Origin: Rhodopseudomonas sp. BR0M22
GTDB taxonomy: Bacteria; Pseudomonadota; Alphaproteobacteria; Rhizobiales; Xanthobacteraceae
Reading direction: 5' to 3'
Length of the DNA: 64,000 bases
Assembly (NCBI RefSeq): GCF_010907035.1
Contig: NZ_QUMK01000018.1
Location: forward strand, 16,789-80,788
Shown here piece after piece: positions 1-10,449 of this stretch (within the stretch, counting starts at the first letter, position 1; each line of letters begins with the position of its first letter). The notes below the pieces were generated by a model. It was given only the letters and a program-made list of their open reading frames with translations, searched no databases and was not told where the DNA came from. Made by a program: the position numbers and the translations under genes.

Positions 1-118
1 CCCATTGGGCACGCGTGATGCCGTGCCGCGACGCCTGCTTGTCCGCATAGGCGCGGATCAGCCGCTGCACTTCGGCAAACACGAAAATGATGTTCTGGTC
101 GCCCGGACCGTTGGACAT
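1..118 (-). CDS. MarR-family transcriptional regulator, N-terminal part only
   Basis: Only the first 39 codons lie in the window; the gene continues past the left edge. Reading from the ATG at 118 gives a helical N-terminus with FAEVQRLIRAYADKQ followed by HGITRAQW, the usual first two helices of MarR-type winged-helix repressors (the W/F before the DNA-binding domain is typical). An AGGAGA ribosome binding site sits 7 to 12 bases upstream of the start, which fixes it. The gene is divergent from zur, and a perfect 16-bp palindrome lies 28 bases upstream of its start. The family assignment rests on a short fragment; the ligand and targets cannot be told. Confidence 0.72.
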   Translation of the reverse strand, partial: MSNGPGDQNIIFVFAEVQRLIRAYADKQASRHGITRAQW

Positions 119-145
119 TGGGGCAATCTCCTAAGCATCCGATAA

Positions 146-161
146 AATAAGCTAGCTTATT
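146..161. promoter_or_regulatory. Perfect 16-bp palindrome, likely operator of the divergent MarR gene
   Basis: AATAAGCTAGCTTATT is a perfect inverted repeat with its centre between 153 and 154. It lies between the divergent MarR gene (start 118) and zur (start 313), 28 bases from the MarR start. MarR dimers typically bind 16-20 bp palindromes in their own promoter, so autoregulation is the simplest reading. This is inferred from position and symmetry only. Confidence 0.55.
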
Positions 162-312
162 ATTTCACAAGATGGGAAGTCGCATATGTCCGATCCAGTT
201 GCGCATGCCTCCCAGGTGCCGGTGGCTTGCGAGACGAGACTGAATCCCCAGTGTAGGATGGGCCAACGAAGCATGAGCCGGCTTGGCGCCGGCAAGTGAG
301 TGGTGACGTTCG

Positions 313-801
313 ATGACCGCACTGAAGCCGACCTTCCCCGCGCCGGGGCACGACCACGAGCGTTGCTCGGCCGAGGGGTTGGAGCACGCGGAGCGCGTCT
401 GTGCCGATCGATCGCAGAATCTGACCCCGATCCGCCGGCAGGTGCTGCGTGCGCTGCTGTCGAGCCATCGGCCGCTCGGCGCCTATGAGCTGATCGACGA
501 GCTAGCGCGGGTGATGCCGCGGCCGGCGCCGATCACGGTGTATCGGGCGCTGGATTTTCTGATGCAGAATGGCCTCGTTCACCGGATCGAGAGTCGCAAT
601 GCGTTTCTCGCCTGCGGCCACGACCACGACGACGCGGCGACCGTTGCGTTCCTTATCTGCGAATGCTGCGGCTCGGTGGCCGAGGTCCCCGCCTCCGAAG
701 TGACGCAGCGTCTCAACGAAGCCGCGCGTCAGACCGGCTTCACACCGAAGATGTCGGTGGTCGAGATCACCGGCTTGTGCGGCCATTGCCAAGCCGCCTG
801 A
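313..801 (+). CDS. zur: Fur-family regulator, probable zinc uptake regulator Zur
   Basis: A 162-residue Fur-superfamily repressor. The winged helix spans roughly residues 36-100, with the recognition helix in PAPITVYRALDFL at about 71-83. Two CxxC pairs, C116/C119 and C156/C159, form the structural zinc site, and histidine-rich stretches (GHDHERC near residue 13, CGHDHDD near 101) resemble Zur rather than iron-sensing Fur. Zur with bound zinc represses zinc-uptake genes. No znu transporter genes adjoin it; the next gene is a DMT exporter on the same strand. Zur is favoured over Fur or PerR on the cysteine pattern and the late HDHDD, but metal specificity is not proved by sequence. Confidence 0.8.
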   Translation: MTALKPTFPAPGHDHERCSAEGLEHAERVCADRSQNLTPIRRQVLRALLSSHRPLGAYELIDELARVMPRPAPITVYRALDFLMQNGLVHRIESRNAFLACGHDHDDAATVAFLICECCGSVAEVPASEVTQRLNEAARQTGFTPKMSVVEITGLCGHCQAA

Positions 802-965
802 CGCGGTTTACGCCTTGATCCATGGGAGGAGCGTGGCGCGCCAGCGCCCGCCACAACACGGCGAAAAGCCGGAGGCACCATGTCGATCAAGACGTTACGC
901 CCGACCAGGGCGATTTCCTCGAACCCAATCACTCTGCCCGCACGACCGCTGCGGTGAGCGGCACC

Positions 966-1853
966 ATGGGGCGTCCGCTGAGCGCCGGCGCGATCGCGCT
1001 GATGCTGGTGTGCTGCTTCAGCTGGGGCTTCAACCAGATCGCCGTGAAGCTGGTGCTGCCGGAAATCCCGCCTTTCCTGCAGGCCGGAATCCGCTCCAGC
1101 GTCGGCATGGTGGTGCTGCTGATCATCGCCTGGGCTCGCGGCGTCAAGCTGTTCCAGCGCGACGGCACGCTGAAGGCCGGGCTGTTCGCCGGCCTACTGT
1201 TCGGGCTCGAATTCGTGCTGATCTATCGCGGCCTGATGCTCACCACTGCGACCCGCGGCGTGGTCTTCCTGTACACCGCCCCGTTCATCGTGGCGCTCGG
1301 CTCCTACCACTTCCTCGGCGAGCGCCTGAGCGCCCTGCAATGGTCCGGATTGGCGCTGAGCTTCGCCGGCGTCGCGCTGGCGATCGGCGTGCCGCAGCCC
1401 GACGTCGACGCCAAAGTGCTGCTCGGCGACCTGATGCTGGTCGGCGGCGGCGCGCTGTGGGGGGCCACCACCCTGATCGTCAAGGCCAGCCGGCTGCAGA
1501 AGGCCCCGGCCGAGAAGGGGCTGGCCTACCAGATCGCGGTCTCGATTCCGCTGCTGTTCGGCGCGGCCCTGATTTCAGGCGAATCCATCGCCAAAATGCC
1601 GAGCCCTGGCGCCATCACCCTGATGGCCTACCAGTCGGTTTGGGTGGTCGGCCTGACCTTTTTGCTCTGGTTCAGCCTGGTGAAGACCTATTCGGCCAGC
1701 AAATTGTCGGCTTTTTCATTCATTACCCCTTTATTCGGGGTGGTGGCGGGCTATGTCATCATGCACGACCCGCTGACCCCGGCCTTCGGCTTCGCGGCGC
1801 TGCTGGTGATTGCCGGCCTGTACCTCGTCAACCGCCCGGCGAAGACCGCTTGA
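966..1853 (+). CDS. DMT-superfamily (EamA) transporter
   Basis: Hydrophobic protein of 295 residues from the ATG at 966, with about ten predicted membrane segments arranged as two EamA repeats (roughly residues 8-135 and 150-290). The start of the first repeat reads LMLVCCFSWGFNQIAVKL, typical of the family, and the second ends in FVVAGYVIM-type helices followed by LVNRPAK. EamA proteins export small metabolites such as amino acids; the substrate here is unknown. The open frame reaches upstream to 822, but that segment is not hydrophobic and looks untranslated; a GTG at 954 is another possible start. It follows zur by 164 bases and could be its own unit. Confidence 0.8.
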   Translation: MGRPLSAGAIALMLVCCFSWGFNQIAVKLVLPEIPPFLQAGIRSSVGMVVLLIIAWARGVKLFQRDGTLKAGLFAGLLFGLEFVLIYRGLMLTTATRGVVFLYTAPFIVALGSYHFLGERLSALQWSGLALSFAGVALAIGVPQPDVDAKVLLGDLMLVGGGALWGATTLIVKASRLQKAPAEKGLAYQIAVSIPLLFGAALISGESIAKMPSPGAITLMAYQSVWVVGLTFLLWFSLVKTYSASKLSAFSFITPLFGVVAGYVIMHDPLTPAFGFAALLVIAGLYLVNRPAKTA

Positions 1854-1913
1854 GGCCGCCATGGCCGGGTTCCTGCGCCGATTGATCGATTGCTGAATGT
1901 CATCGAAACCTGA

Positions 1914-3221
<1,308 letters not shown>

Positions 3222-3241
3222 GTCCGCCGCGGCACATCCTC

Positions 3242-3535
3242 TCATTCGGAACGAGTGGGATCGCGTCTTGCGGTGTTGCGGACGCTGAGGATGACGACTT
3301 CATCCTTGGCTTCGTCCACCTTGTGAAAGATCACGAACGGATAGCGGACCACGGATAGCGCACGGACGGTCGTCAGATCGGTCTTGTGGCCGGCCAGAGG
3401 AAACTCGCCCAAGAGGCGAGTTCGCTCCCAAATCAGGTTCGCAACCGCTCGGGCGGCGGATGCGTTGCGCTCAGCAATGAACGATAGGATCTCGTCGAGT
3501 TCGTGGACCGCGTTCTCGGACCAGCGAACCTTCAT
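3242..3535 (-). CDS. ParE/RelE-family toxin
   Basis: A 97-residue protein with the ParE pattern: the N-terminal strand MKVRWSENAVHELDEILSFIAERN, a central ANLIWERTRLLGEFPLAGH and the conserved R-x-L...YPFVIFHKVDE...VVILSVRNTARRD. ParE-type toxins act on gyrase, RelE-type ones on ribosomal mRNA; the sequence cannot decide which. Its start overlaps the upstream antitoxin stop by four bases (3532-3535), so the pair is translationally coupled with the antitoxin first, the usual order. It is intact. Confidence 0.82.
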   Translation of the reverse strand: MKVRWSENAVHELDEILSFIAERNASAARAVANLIWERTRLLGEFPLAGHKTDLTTVRALSVVRYPFVIFHKVDEAKDEVVILSVRNTARRDPTRSE

Positions 3536-3762
3536 GCCCGAAAGCGATTGAACAGCGCGGCCACAGTTTCATCACTGGCAAGCCGGCTCTCTCGAAGGTC
3601 CGCCAAGCCGCGTTCGACGGCAATCCGATCACCATCGCTCAACCGGTAAACGAGATCGTGGCGGGACTCGATTTCGGCGATGGAGTTCAGCAGATCCTGC
3701 TGGGCGGCCGAAGGCCACGCCGCGACCCGGTCGAGCAATAGTTCCAGCTCAGGTTTCATCAT
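3532..3762 (-). CDS. Antitoxin of the ParE-type pair (addiction module component)
   Basis: A 76-residue, largely helical protein lying directly upstream of the ParE-like toxin and overlapping its start by four bases. It matches the small addiction-module-component antitoxins, ending in a segment LASDETVAALFNRFRA that would wrap the toxin; there is no obvious ribbon-helix-helix at the N-terminus, so it is not a classical ParD. Its function is inferred mostly from context and size. Two ATGs open the gene (MMKPEL...); the first is used. Confidence 0.72.
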   Translation of the reverse strand: MMKPELELLLDRVAAWPSAAQQDLLNSIAEIESRHDLVYRLSDGDRIAVERGLADLRESRLASDETVAALFNRFRA

Positions 3763-3831
3763 GGCTGCAGATTAGCACGATTTCGACGTTCCGGCAGAAG
3801 CTAAGCCGGGCAAGGTCACTGGAGGACGCCC

Positions 3832-5439
3832 TTACAGCGGCCCCGGCGCCGCCTCGCGGTTCGCGAGGCTCGCCTCTTCGAGGTCGAGGTCGCGCTCGAT
3901 CCGGCGTCGCGCCTCGTCGGTGATCTTGCCGGCGCGGAGCTGGGCGTGGATGAATTTGCGCTCGACCGCGATCAGCTCGCGCACCAGAGCGATGCCGACC
4001 GCGGAGGCCTCATGGTCCGGCGAGCCGATCGGATCGGGCAGCAGGCTGGCGCGGGTCTGGTGCCTTGCGTGCAGCAGCTTGAGCACCTCGTCGGTCAGTT
4101 CGCGATTGTCGGTGATCTTCTTCAGCGAAGCCTGCGCGGCGGCCAGCGCTTCGCGCCGCGCGACGATCTCGTCGTCGTGTTCGGCGATCTGCTCCCGATG
4201 GCCGACATGGGTGATGCCGAGCAGCCTCACCACCGCAGGCAGCGTCAGGCCGAGCCCCACCAGGGTGATCAGGATCACCCCGAAGGTGACGAACAAAATC
4301 AGATCGCGATAGGGGAATGTCTCGCCGCCCTGCAGCGCATAAGGCAGCGCCAGCGCGGCGGCGAGCGACACCGCGCCGCGCACGCCGGTGAATCCGATCA
4401 CGAACACCGTGCGCCACGACGGGTAGGGATCGCGCGCCCGCAAGCTGCGGCTGAGAAGCCGCGGCAGATAGAACGCCGGATACACCCAGACGAAGCGTGC
4501 GGCGATCACGATCGCGGCGACCAGCAGCGTGGCTGTGAGGATGTCGCCGAAGGCGAACTCCTTGGACCGTTCCAGCAGCGCGCGGAGCTGGAAGCCGGTG
4601 AGCAGAAACAGCATTCCTTCGATCAGGTAGATCACCAGGTCCCAGAAGAAGATGCCCTGCAGCCGAGTCGCCGCCGAGATCAGCAAGGGGCCGTTCCACG
4701 AGATGTAGAGCCCGCAGGCGACGGTGGCGATCACGCCCGATCCGCCATGGTGTTCTGGAATCCAATAGGCGATGTAGGGCGTCAGCAGCGACAGCGTGAT
4801 CTCGATCTGCGGATCGCGCACCCAATGCCGTAGTCGCAGGCTGAGCCAGCCGACCGCCACGCCGAAGGCAAGTTCGCCGGCCATGATCGCCACGAAGGTT
4901 CCGGACGCCTTGGTCAGCGAGAATGCGCCGGTCATGATCGCCGCCACCGCGAAACGGTAAAGGATCAGCGCGGTGGCATCGTTGGCGAGCCCTTCGCCCT
5001 CCAGTACCACCACGATCCGGCGTGGCAGGCCGAGCTTGCGGGCGATCGCGAGCGGCGCCACCACATCCGGTGGTGCGACGATTGCACCGAGCAAAAACCC
5101 GACCGGCCAGGGCAGCCCGATCAGATAGTGCGACGCGGCCGCGACCGCGCATGCGGTAAAGATCACACAGCCGATCGCGAGCAGGCCGATCGCCCGCAGG
5201 TTGGCGCAGAACTCGCGCCAGCTCATGGCCACGCTCGCCGAATAGATCAGCGGCGGCAGCACCAACAGCAGGATCAGATCTGGCGGCAGTTCGATCGCCG
5301 GCATGCCGGGAATGAACGCCAGCGTGATGCCGGCGATCAGCAGCAGGATCGCCGGTGCGATATTCACCCGCCGGGCCAGCAGCGCCGTTCCGGCCAGCAC
5401 CGCGAGCAGCGTGAGAAAGATCTGAAACTTGGCTTCCAC
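3832..5439 (-). CDS. Na+/H+ antiporter, CPA1 family
   Basis: A roughly 535-residue protein with about twelve membrane segments followed by a charged cytoplasmic tail of some 140 residues. Family landmarks are VAPPDVVAPLAIARKLGLP (ion-binding region), GLANDATALILYRFAV and the late FTGVRGAVSLAAALALP motif, all typical of NhaP/NHE-like cation:proton antiporters, which keep cytoplasmic pH and sodium balance at the inner membrane. The open frame extends to a TTG at 5508 and an ATG at 5484; I prefer the GTG at 5439, which begins just before the first membrane helix. It stands alone on the minus strand, divergent from papA. Confidence 0.85.
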   Translation of the reverse strand: MEAKFQIFLTLLAVLAGTALLARRVNIAPAILLLIAGITLAFIPGMPAIELPPDLILLLVLPPLIYSASVAMSWREFCANLRAIGLLAIGCVIFTACAVAAASHYLIGLPWPVGFLLGAIVAPPDVVAPLAIARKLGLPRRIVVVLEGEGLANDATALILYRFAVAAIMTGAFSLTKASGTFVAIMAGELAFGVAVGWLSLRLRHWVRDPQIEITLSLLTPYIAYWIPEHHGGSGVIATVACGLYISWNGPLLISAATRLQGIFFWDLVIYLIEGMLFLLTGFQLRALLERSKEFAFGDILTATLLVAAIVIAARFVWVYPAFYLPRLLSRSLRARDPYPSWRTVFVIGFTGVRGAVSLAAALALPYALQGGETFPYRDLILFVTFGVILITLVGLGLTLPAVVRLLGITHVGHREQIAEHDDEIVARREALAAAQASLKKITDNRELTDEVLKLLHARHQTRASLLPDPIGSPDHEASAVGIALVRELIAVERKFIHAQLRAGKITDEARRRIERDLDLEEASLANREAAPGPL

Positions 5440-5665
5440 GTCACCACGCTGAATTCGTGTGGGCTCGCCGGCAAATGCTTGCATCGCTCGGATGCTGCGG
5501 GCGGTCAAGCGGTGTCCGAATGCCCTTCGGAGCCAGCACTCGTAGGATTACGTGCGACTTTCGTCTCAAACCCGTGCCGACCAACTAACCAGCGATTCAC
5601 CGTCGCTGTGACGGTCTGGTTGTAATTATGCTTTTGGCAATACTCCCCGCGTTTTGTTCAAGGTT

Positions 5666-7375
5666 ATGGGGGTAGTCTCGGTCATCAGAACGGTTGATCT
5701 GTTGGAGCCACCGGCGTGCGGCAACGCGCCGGGGGCTGCGGACGATCACGACCTGTCGCAGGGCAAAGCTCGGCTGACGCTGGCGGCGTTCATGGCGATC
5801 GATATCGGGCTCGCGCTGATCTCGCCGGAGGGCGAGATCGTGATGACCAATCCGACGTTCGATCTCGCCTTTGGTACGATTCCGTCCAAGCAGCTGCTGT
5901 CGCGGTTCGGCTTCGACCCCAGCTACGACGGCGGCAAGGCGTCGCGCCCGATCATTTTCCCGGACGAACGGATCTACTGGATCGACATCACGGGATTTCC
6001 CGACGGCTGGCTGATCAGCGCCGCCGATATCAGCGAGCGCCTGCGCCAGGGCATCGCCGGTGTCGAGCTGTCGCGCATCGATCGGCTCACCCAATTGGCG
6101 AACCGCCTGGTGTTTCACGAGCGGCTCGCCGATCTGCTGACGCAGCCGGCGGACGTTCGTTGCGACGCCGCGGTGCTGACCATCGATCTCGATCGCTTCA
6201 AGGCGATCAACGACACGCTCGGGCGCACCATCGGCGATGCGCTGCTGTGTCTGGTGGCCAAGCGCATCAGCTCGGCGCTGGCGCCGAGCGACGTGCTGGC
6301 CCGGCTCGACGCCGACGAGTTCGGCGTGATCCAGATGGGGCGAGATCAGCCGGAAGCCTCGGTGACCCTGGCCAAACGTCTGGTCGACTTGCTCAGCCGG
6401 CCGTATCTGCTCGAAGGCCAGCTCATCAATGTCAGTGCTTTCGTCGGCATCGCGCTGCTCGACGACGCCGACATCGACGTCGACGGGGTGCTGAAGAACG
6501 CCGATTTGGCGCTGCATCGCGCCAAGCAGGAACGCTACGCCGGATATCGCGTGTTCGAATCCGCGATGGACGAGAGCATGCGGGCGCGGCGGGCGCTGGA
6601 GACCGATCTGCGCCGCGCTCTGGCGCTGCGCGAGTTCTCGCTGGTGTATCAGCCGCAGGTCAATCTGCAGAGCCGCCGGGTGGCCGGCTTCGAGGCGTTG
6701 CTGCGCTGGCGCTGCCCGACGCGCGGTCCGGTGTCGCCGCTCGATTTCATTCCGATTGCGGAAGAAACCGGGATCATCGGTCCGATCGGCGAATGGGTGC
6801 TGCGCACCGCCTGCCGGGATGCTGCAAGCTGGCCGGGCGACTACATGGTCGCGGTCAACATTTCGGCGATCCAGTTTGCCAACCGGTCGCTGGTGGCGAC
6901 CGTGGTGTCGGCGCTCGCCGACAGCGGGCTCGATCCGCGGCGACTGGAGCTCGAGATCACCGAAAGCGTGATGCTCGATTCGCGAGGAAATGCGCTCGGC
7001 GTGCTGCAGCAGCTTCGCGGACTGGGTGTCCGGGTATCGCTCGACGATTTCGGAACCGGCTATTCGTCGCTCGGCTATCTGCGCAGCTTTCCGTTCGACA
7101 AGATCAAGATCGATCAGTCGTTTGTGCGCGAAGCCTCCGAGGATCCCGGTAACCGCGCGATCGTCCGCGCAATCGCCTCGCTCGGCGCCAGCCTTGGCAT
7201 GGCGACGGTTGCCGAAGGGGTCGAAACCGAAGATCAGCTCGCGCGGGTCGCAGCCGACGGCTGCACCGACGTGCAGGGCTATCTGATCAGCCGGCCGATC
7301 CCTCCGGGAGAGATCGAGCATTTTCTCGCCGAGAGCCGCAACGTGATCGACGCGGCGACGGAAGTCAGTCTCTGA
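5666..7375 (+). CDS. papA: EAL-domain c-di-GMP phosphodiesterase with degenerate GGDEF domain (PapA)
   Basis: A 569-residue protein. Residues ~40-130 look PAS-like; a GGDEF domain follows (~135-300) whose active-site loop reads DADEF at 215-219, so cyclase activity is not expected. The EAL domain (~315-560) is intact: E343-A344-L345 in FEALLRW, D460-D461 in LDDFGTGYSS and the terminal VAEGVET and QGYLISRP. It degrades c-di-GMP. It is followed after 15 bases by a BLUF photoreceptor, the arrangement described for R. palustris PapA/PapB, where the light-sensing partner stimulates the phosphodiesterase and controls biofilm formation; the symbol is given by that match. The ATG at 5666 is preferred to the TTG at 5654. 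Confidence 0.88.
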   Translation: MGVVSVIRTVDLLEPPACGNAPGAADDHDLSQGKARLTLAAFMAIDIGLALISPEGEIVMTNPTFDLAFGTIPSKQLLSRFGFDPSYDGGKASRPIIFPDERIYWIDITGFPDGWLISAADISERLRQGIAGVELSRIDRLTQLANRLVFHERLADLLTQPADVRCDAAVLTIDLDRFKAINDTLGRTIGDALLCLVAKRISSALAPSDVLARLDADEFGVIQMGRDQPEASVTLAKRLVDLLSRPYLLEGQLINVSAFVGIALLDDADIDVDGVLKNADLALHRAKQERYAGYRVFESAMDESMRARRALETDLRRALALREFSLVYQPQVNLQSRRVAGFEALLRWRCPTRGPVSPLDFIPIAEETGIIGPIGEWVLRTACRDAASWPGDYMVAVNISAIQFANRSLVATVVSALADSGLDPRRLELEITESVMLDSRGNALGVLQQLRGLGVRVSLDDFGTGYSSLGYLRSFPFDKIKIDQSFVREASEDPGNRAIVRAIASLGASLGMATVAEGVETEDQLARVAADGCTDVQGYLISRPIPPGEIEHFLAESRNVIDAATEVSL

Positions 7376-7390
7376 CCGGGAGCATCGCAG

Positions 7391-7834
7391 ATGTCGAGCG
7401 AGCTGTATCGCTGCGTGTACTACAGTAGAAACCTGATTGCCGGAGGGCCGGCGCGAATCGCCGAGGAGATCGAGTCGATCCTGGCGGCCGCGCGCCGCAA
7501 CAACCCGCGGCTCTCGATCACCGGCGCCTTGCTGTTCAACCGCGGTCTTTTCGCCCAGGTGCTCGAAGGGCCGTGCGAGTCGGTGGAAACGCTGTTCGAA
7601 AAGATCCTGCGCGACGAGCGCCACGGCGACATTCAGGTGCTCGCTTTCACCGCCTCGTCCGGGCGGCTGTTCAGCAACTGGTCGATGGCGTTTCTCGGCC
7701 GCTCGCGCGAGGACGAAAACCTGTTCGGTCATATCGGCCGGCAGACCGGGTTCAGTACCGAGCGGATCGCGGGCGATCGTCTGCTCGAGATCGTCCGCCA
7801 TCTCGCTTACGAAGAAGAAGCTCGCGCGGCCTGA
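7391..7834 (+). CDS. papB: BLUF-domain blue-light photoreceptor (PapB)
   Basis: A 147-residue single-domain BLUF protein. The flavin-binding signature is complete: Y10 in the first strand (YRCVYYSR), N37 and the following ITGALLF, and Q55 in LFAQVLEG, with Y-N-Q spacing as in AppA and BlrB. BLUF proteins bind FAD and rearrange the Tyr-Gln hydrogen bonding under blue light. The C-terminal ~45 residues form the helical cap that contacts partners. The gene starts 15 bases after papA and is surely co-transcribed; known work on R. palustris shows PapB binding PapA and raising its c-di-GMP hydrolysis in light. No unusual features. Confidence 0.92.
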   Translation: MSSELYRCVYYSRNLIAGGPARIAEEIESILAAARRNNPRLSITGALLFNRGLFAQVLEGPCESVETLFEKILRDERHGDIQVLAFTASSGRLFSNWSMAFLGRSREDENLFGHIGRQTGFSTERIAGDRLLEIVRHLAYEEEARAA

Positions 7835-7855
7835 GCGGCGCCTGCGAACAGCAAG

Positions 7856-8542
7856 TCAGATCGCGCTCGCCGCGATGTTGACCATCAGTGCCACCAGCGC
7901 GGTGTTGAATACGAAAGACGCCACACCGTGCGCGGTCGCGGTGCGGCGGATGATCTTGTCGGTGATGCCGACATCCGACACCTGCGCGGTCATGCCGATC
8001 ACGAACGAGAAATACACGAAGTCCCAATAATCGGGCTCGGCGTGCGCCTCGGCGCCCGGGAACGCCAAGCCGCCTTCGCGGTCGCCGCGATAATATTCGT
8101 GGGCGTAATGCAGCGCGAAGGTGGTGTGAACCGCCGCCCATGACAGCGCGATCGTGAAAGTGGCGAGCGCCAATTCGGCGGCGCCGCGATGCGCGTTGCC
8201 GAGTTCGGAGACGATCGCCGCGATGCTGGCGAAGGCGCCGAACGCCGTCACCATCAGGATCAGGAAGCGGCCGTCGTCCTGCAGCACCGCGTTGCGGCGG
8301 ATGTAGGCGATGCTGCAGCGTGCCATCATCGCAAAGGCCAGCACCAGATAGACGACGATCGACACGTCCCAGCCGATCAGCGCCCGCGTCACCGGCCGCA
8401 GCCACCCCGGCAGCAACAGCGCCGCGGCGATGCCGACCGCGATCGAGGCGAACAGCCGCGGCCGCGAATACACCAGCCGGACGACGCGCGGCAGCTTCCG
8501 AAACCGAAGCAGACGCACATCGTCGTCCGGATGATGGGGCAT
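7856..8542 (-). CDS. DUF1345 family membrane protein
   Basis: A 228-residue protein with five or six membrane segments. It matches the DUF1345 family by its [14 protein letters not shown], by [24 protein letters not shown] and by the terminal [17 protein letters not shown]. The family is widespread in proteobacteria and has no established function. It converges on papB (21 bases apart) and lies 7 bases downstream of the prenyl synthase gene on the same strand, so the two may share a transcript. Confidence 0.85.
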   Translation of the reverse strand: MPHHPDDDVRLLRFRKLPRVVRLVYSRPRLFASIAVGIAAALLLPGWLRPVTRALIGWDVSIVVYLVLAFAMMARCSIAYIRRNAVLQDDGRFLILMVTAFGAFASIAAIVSELGNAHRGAAELALATFTIALSWAAVHTTFALHYAHEYYRGDREGGLAFPGAEAHAEPDYWDFVYFSFVIGMTAQVSDVGITDKIIRRTATAHGVASFVFNTALVALMVNIAASAI

Positions 8543-8549
8543 CGGTCGA

Positions 8550-9518
8550 TCAGTTCTTCCGCTCGGCGACGAAACGGGCGGCGGCGCGCAGCACGTCGCC
8601 GCGGTCGCCGAACGGCTCCAGTGCCTGGTCGGCGCGCGCGATCAGGTCGCGCAGCCGCTGCTTGGCGCCGTCGATGCCGAGCTGGGTGACGAAGGTGGTC
8701 TTGCCGAGCGCGGCGTCGGCGCCGGCCGGCTTGCCGAGCGCTTCGGCGTCGCCTTCGACGTCGAGCAGATCGTCGGCGATCTGGAACGCTTCGCCGAGCG
8801 CGCGGCCGTAATCGTCGAGCGCGCGATACTGGTCGGCGTTGGCCTGACCGAGGAGCGCGCCGGCGACGCAGCCGTAGCGAAGCAGCGCGCCGGTCTTCAT
8901 CTGCTGCAGCCGCGCAACGTCGACCGGTTCGCGATCACCGAACCGGCCTTCACCGGCGAGATCCAGCATCTGGCCACCCACCATGCCGCCGAGCCCGGCG
9001 CAGCGCGCCAGCACCCGCGTCAACATCAAGCGCACGGTCGGGTCGTTGTGCACTTCGTCGCGGGTGACGATGTCGAATGCGAAGGTCAGCAGCGCGTCGC
9101 CGGCCAGAATGGCGGTGGCGTCGTCATAGGCCTTGTGCAGCGTCGGCCGGCCGCGGCGCAGATCGCTGTTGTCCATCGCCGGCAGATCGTCGTGGATCAG
9201 CGAGTAGCAGTGGATGCACTCGAGCGCGGCGCCGACCAAGAGTGCAGCCGCGCGATCGATGCCGAACACCGCAGCACTCTCGACCGCCAGGAACGGCCGC
9301 AGCCGCTTGCCGCCGCCGAGCGTGGAGTAGCGGATCGCCTCCATCAGCCGGCGCGGCCGGGCGATCTCGTCGGACATCAATTCGTCGGACAACAGCCGGC
9401 CGAGCAGCGCTTCGGTATCCTCGGCGGTGGTGTCGAGCCGCTTGGCAAAGTCGATCGTGGAAGTGCCGGTGGCCATTCGGAAGTGCTCCAGATAAAATTC
9501 GGCCGGACCATTCATCAT
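8550..9518 (-). CDS. ispA: Polyprenyl synthetase, farnesyl/geranylgeranyl diphosphate synthase
   Basis: A protein of up to 322 residues of the trans-prenyltransferase family. The first aspartate-rich motif is [20 protein letters not shown] and the second [11 protein letters not shown], both magnesium-diphosphate binding; [13 protein letters not shown] and [12 protein letters not shown] also fit IspA. It condenses IPP with DMAPP or longer allylic diphosphates to C15 (possibly C20), downstream of the MEP pathway. Chain length cannot be read with certainty; a photosynthesis-cluster CrtE would usually be elsewhere. The start may be the second Met or the internal ATG beginning MATGTST. It is divergent from mtgA. 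Confidence 0.88.
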   Translation of the reverse strand: MMNGPAEFYLEHFRMATGTSTIDFAKRLDTTAEDTEALLGRLLSDELMSDEIARPRRLMEAIRYSTLGGGKRLRPFLAVESAAVFGIDRAAALLVGAALECIHCYSLIHDDLPAMDNSDLRRGRPTLHKAYDDATAILAGDALLTFAFDIVTRDEVHNDPTVRLMLTRVLARCAGLGGMVGGQMLDLAGEGRFGDREPVDVARLQQMKTGALLRYGCVAGALLGQANADQYRALDDYGRALGEAFQIADDLLDVEGDAEALGKPAGADAALGKTTFVTQLGIDGAKQRLRDLIARADQALEPFGDRGDVLRAAARFVAERKN

Positions 9519-9578
9519 GGCACCGGCTTCGTCAATTCGGCGGAGGGCAAGGGGGCCACGCCATCACCGGGAGCGATC

Positions 9579-10352
9579 GTGTCTGATCCCGCTGCGTTTG
9601 CGCCTCGCACCAAGCGTGTGGTTCGCATTGTCATCCTCGTAGGGCTCGCGCTGCTGGCCCTGCCTTATCTCCTCACCATCCTGTATGGCGGCGGCCAGCC
9701 GGTCTCGACGCTGATGCTGTGGCGCTGGGCCACCGGCGCGCCGGTCAGCCGGACCTGGATCGACATCGAGACCATCGCGCCGGCGCTGCCGCGCAGCGTG
9801 GTGGCGGCCGAGGACGCCAAGTTCTGCAGCCATCACGGCATTGACTGGGATTCGGTGCGCGACGTGATCGACGACATGCAGGACGGCGAGGCCAGCCGTG
9901 GCGGCTCGACCATCACCCAGCAGGTCGCGAAGAACCTGTTCCTGTGGCCGGGGCGCAGCGTCATCCGCAAGGCGCTGGAGGCACCGCTGGCGCTGTGGAT
10001 CGACTTCGTGCTGCCCAAGCAGCGGATTCTCGAAATCTACCTCAACATCGCCGAATGGGGCCCGAGCGGCCAATTCGGTGCGATGGCCGGCGCCGATTAC
10101 GCCTTCGGCCGCTCCGCCGCGCAATTATCCGCCAAGGAGGCGGCGCTGTTGGCGGCGATCCTGCCGAACCCCCACATCCGGAGCGCCAAGACGCCCGGCC
10201 CCGGTGTCCGGCGGCTTGCAGCTACCTATGTGGCGCGGGCCCGATCGGCCGAGCTGCGGCAGTGCTGGCGGGAAAATCGCGAATCTCGCCACTCACTTGG
10301 CGGCATTTTGACCGCCGACCGCCCTAGCAATCCCATCCAGCTTCCGTTATAA
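9579..10352 (+). CDS. mtgA: Monofunctional biosynthetic peptidoglycan transglycosylase
   Basis: A 257-residue glycosyltransferase family 51 protein. An N-terminal membrane anchor (about residues 15-38) is followed by the catalytic domain with [18 protein letters not shown] (catalytic Glu), [16 protein letters not shown] and [15 protein letters not shown]. It polymerises lipid II into glycan strands at the outer face of the inner membrane. The start is GTG at 9579, supported by a GGGAG ribosome binding site five bases before it; the open frame continues upstream antisense to ispA, which is a shadow. The last ~40 residues beyond VARARS are not conserved in the family. Confidence 0.93.
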   Translation: MSDPAAFAPRTKRVVRIVILVGLALLALPYLLTILYGGGQPVSTLMLWRWATGAPVSRTWIDIETIAPALPRSVVAAEDAKFCSHHGIDWDSVRDVIDDMQDGEASRGGSTITQQVAKNLFLWPGRSVIRKALEAPLALWIDFVLPKQRILEIYLNIAEWGPSGQFGAMAGADYAFGRSAAQLSAKEAALLAAILPNPHIRSAKTPGPGVRRLAATYVARARSAELRQCWRENRESRHSLGGILTADRPSNPIQLPL

Positions 10353-10449
10353 GCCCGGCCTTACGCATTTCGCCTGCGCGCAAGCGGGCCGTCCGAGTGT
10401 GGACGCCGACACCGATTTCGCCAGGGAACCTCCGTTAAGGATTACCGAT

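Noticed and set aside
9048..9578. Long N-terminal extension of mtgA from 9048.
   Set aside because: It is antisense to ispA, not conserved, and the GTG at 9579 has a good ribosome binding site and directly precedes the membrane anchor.
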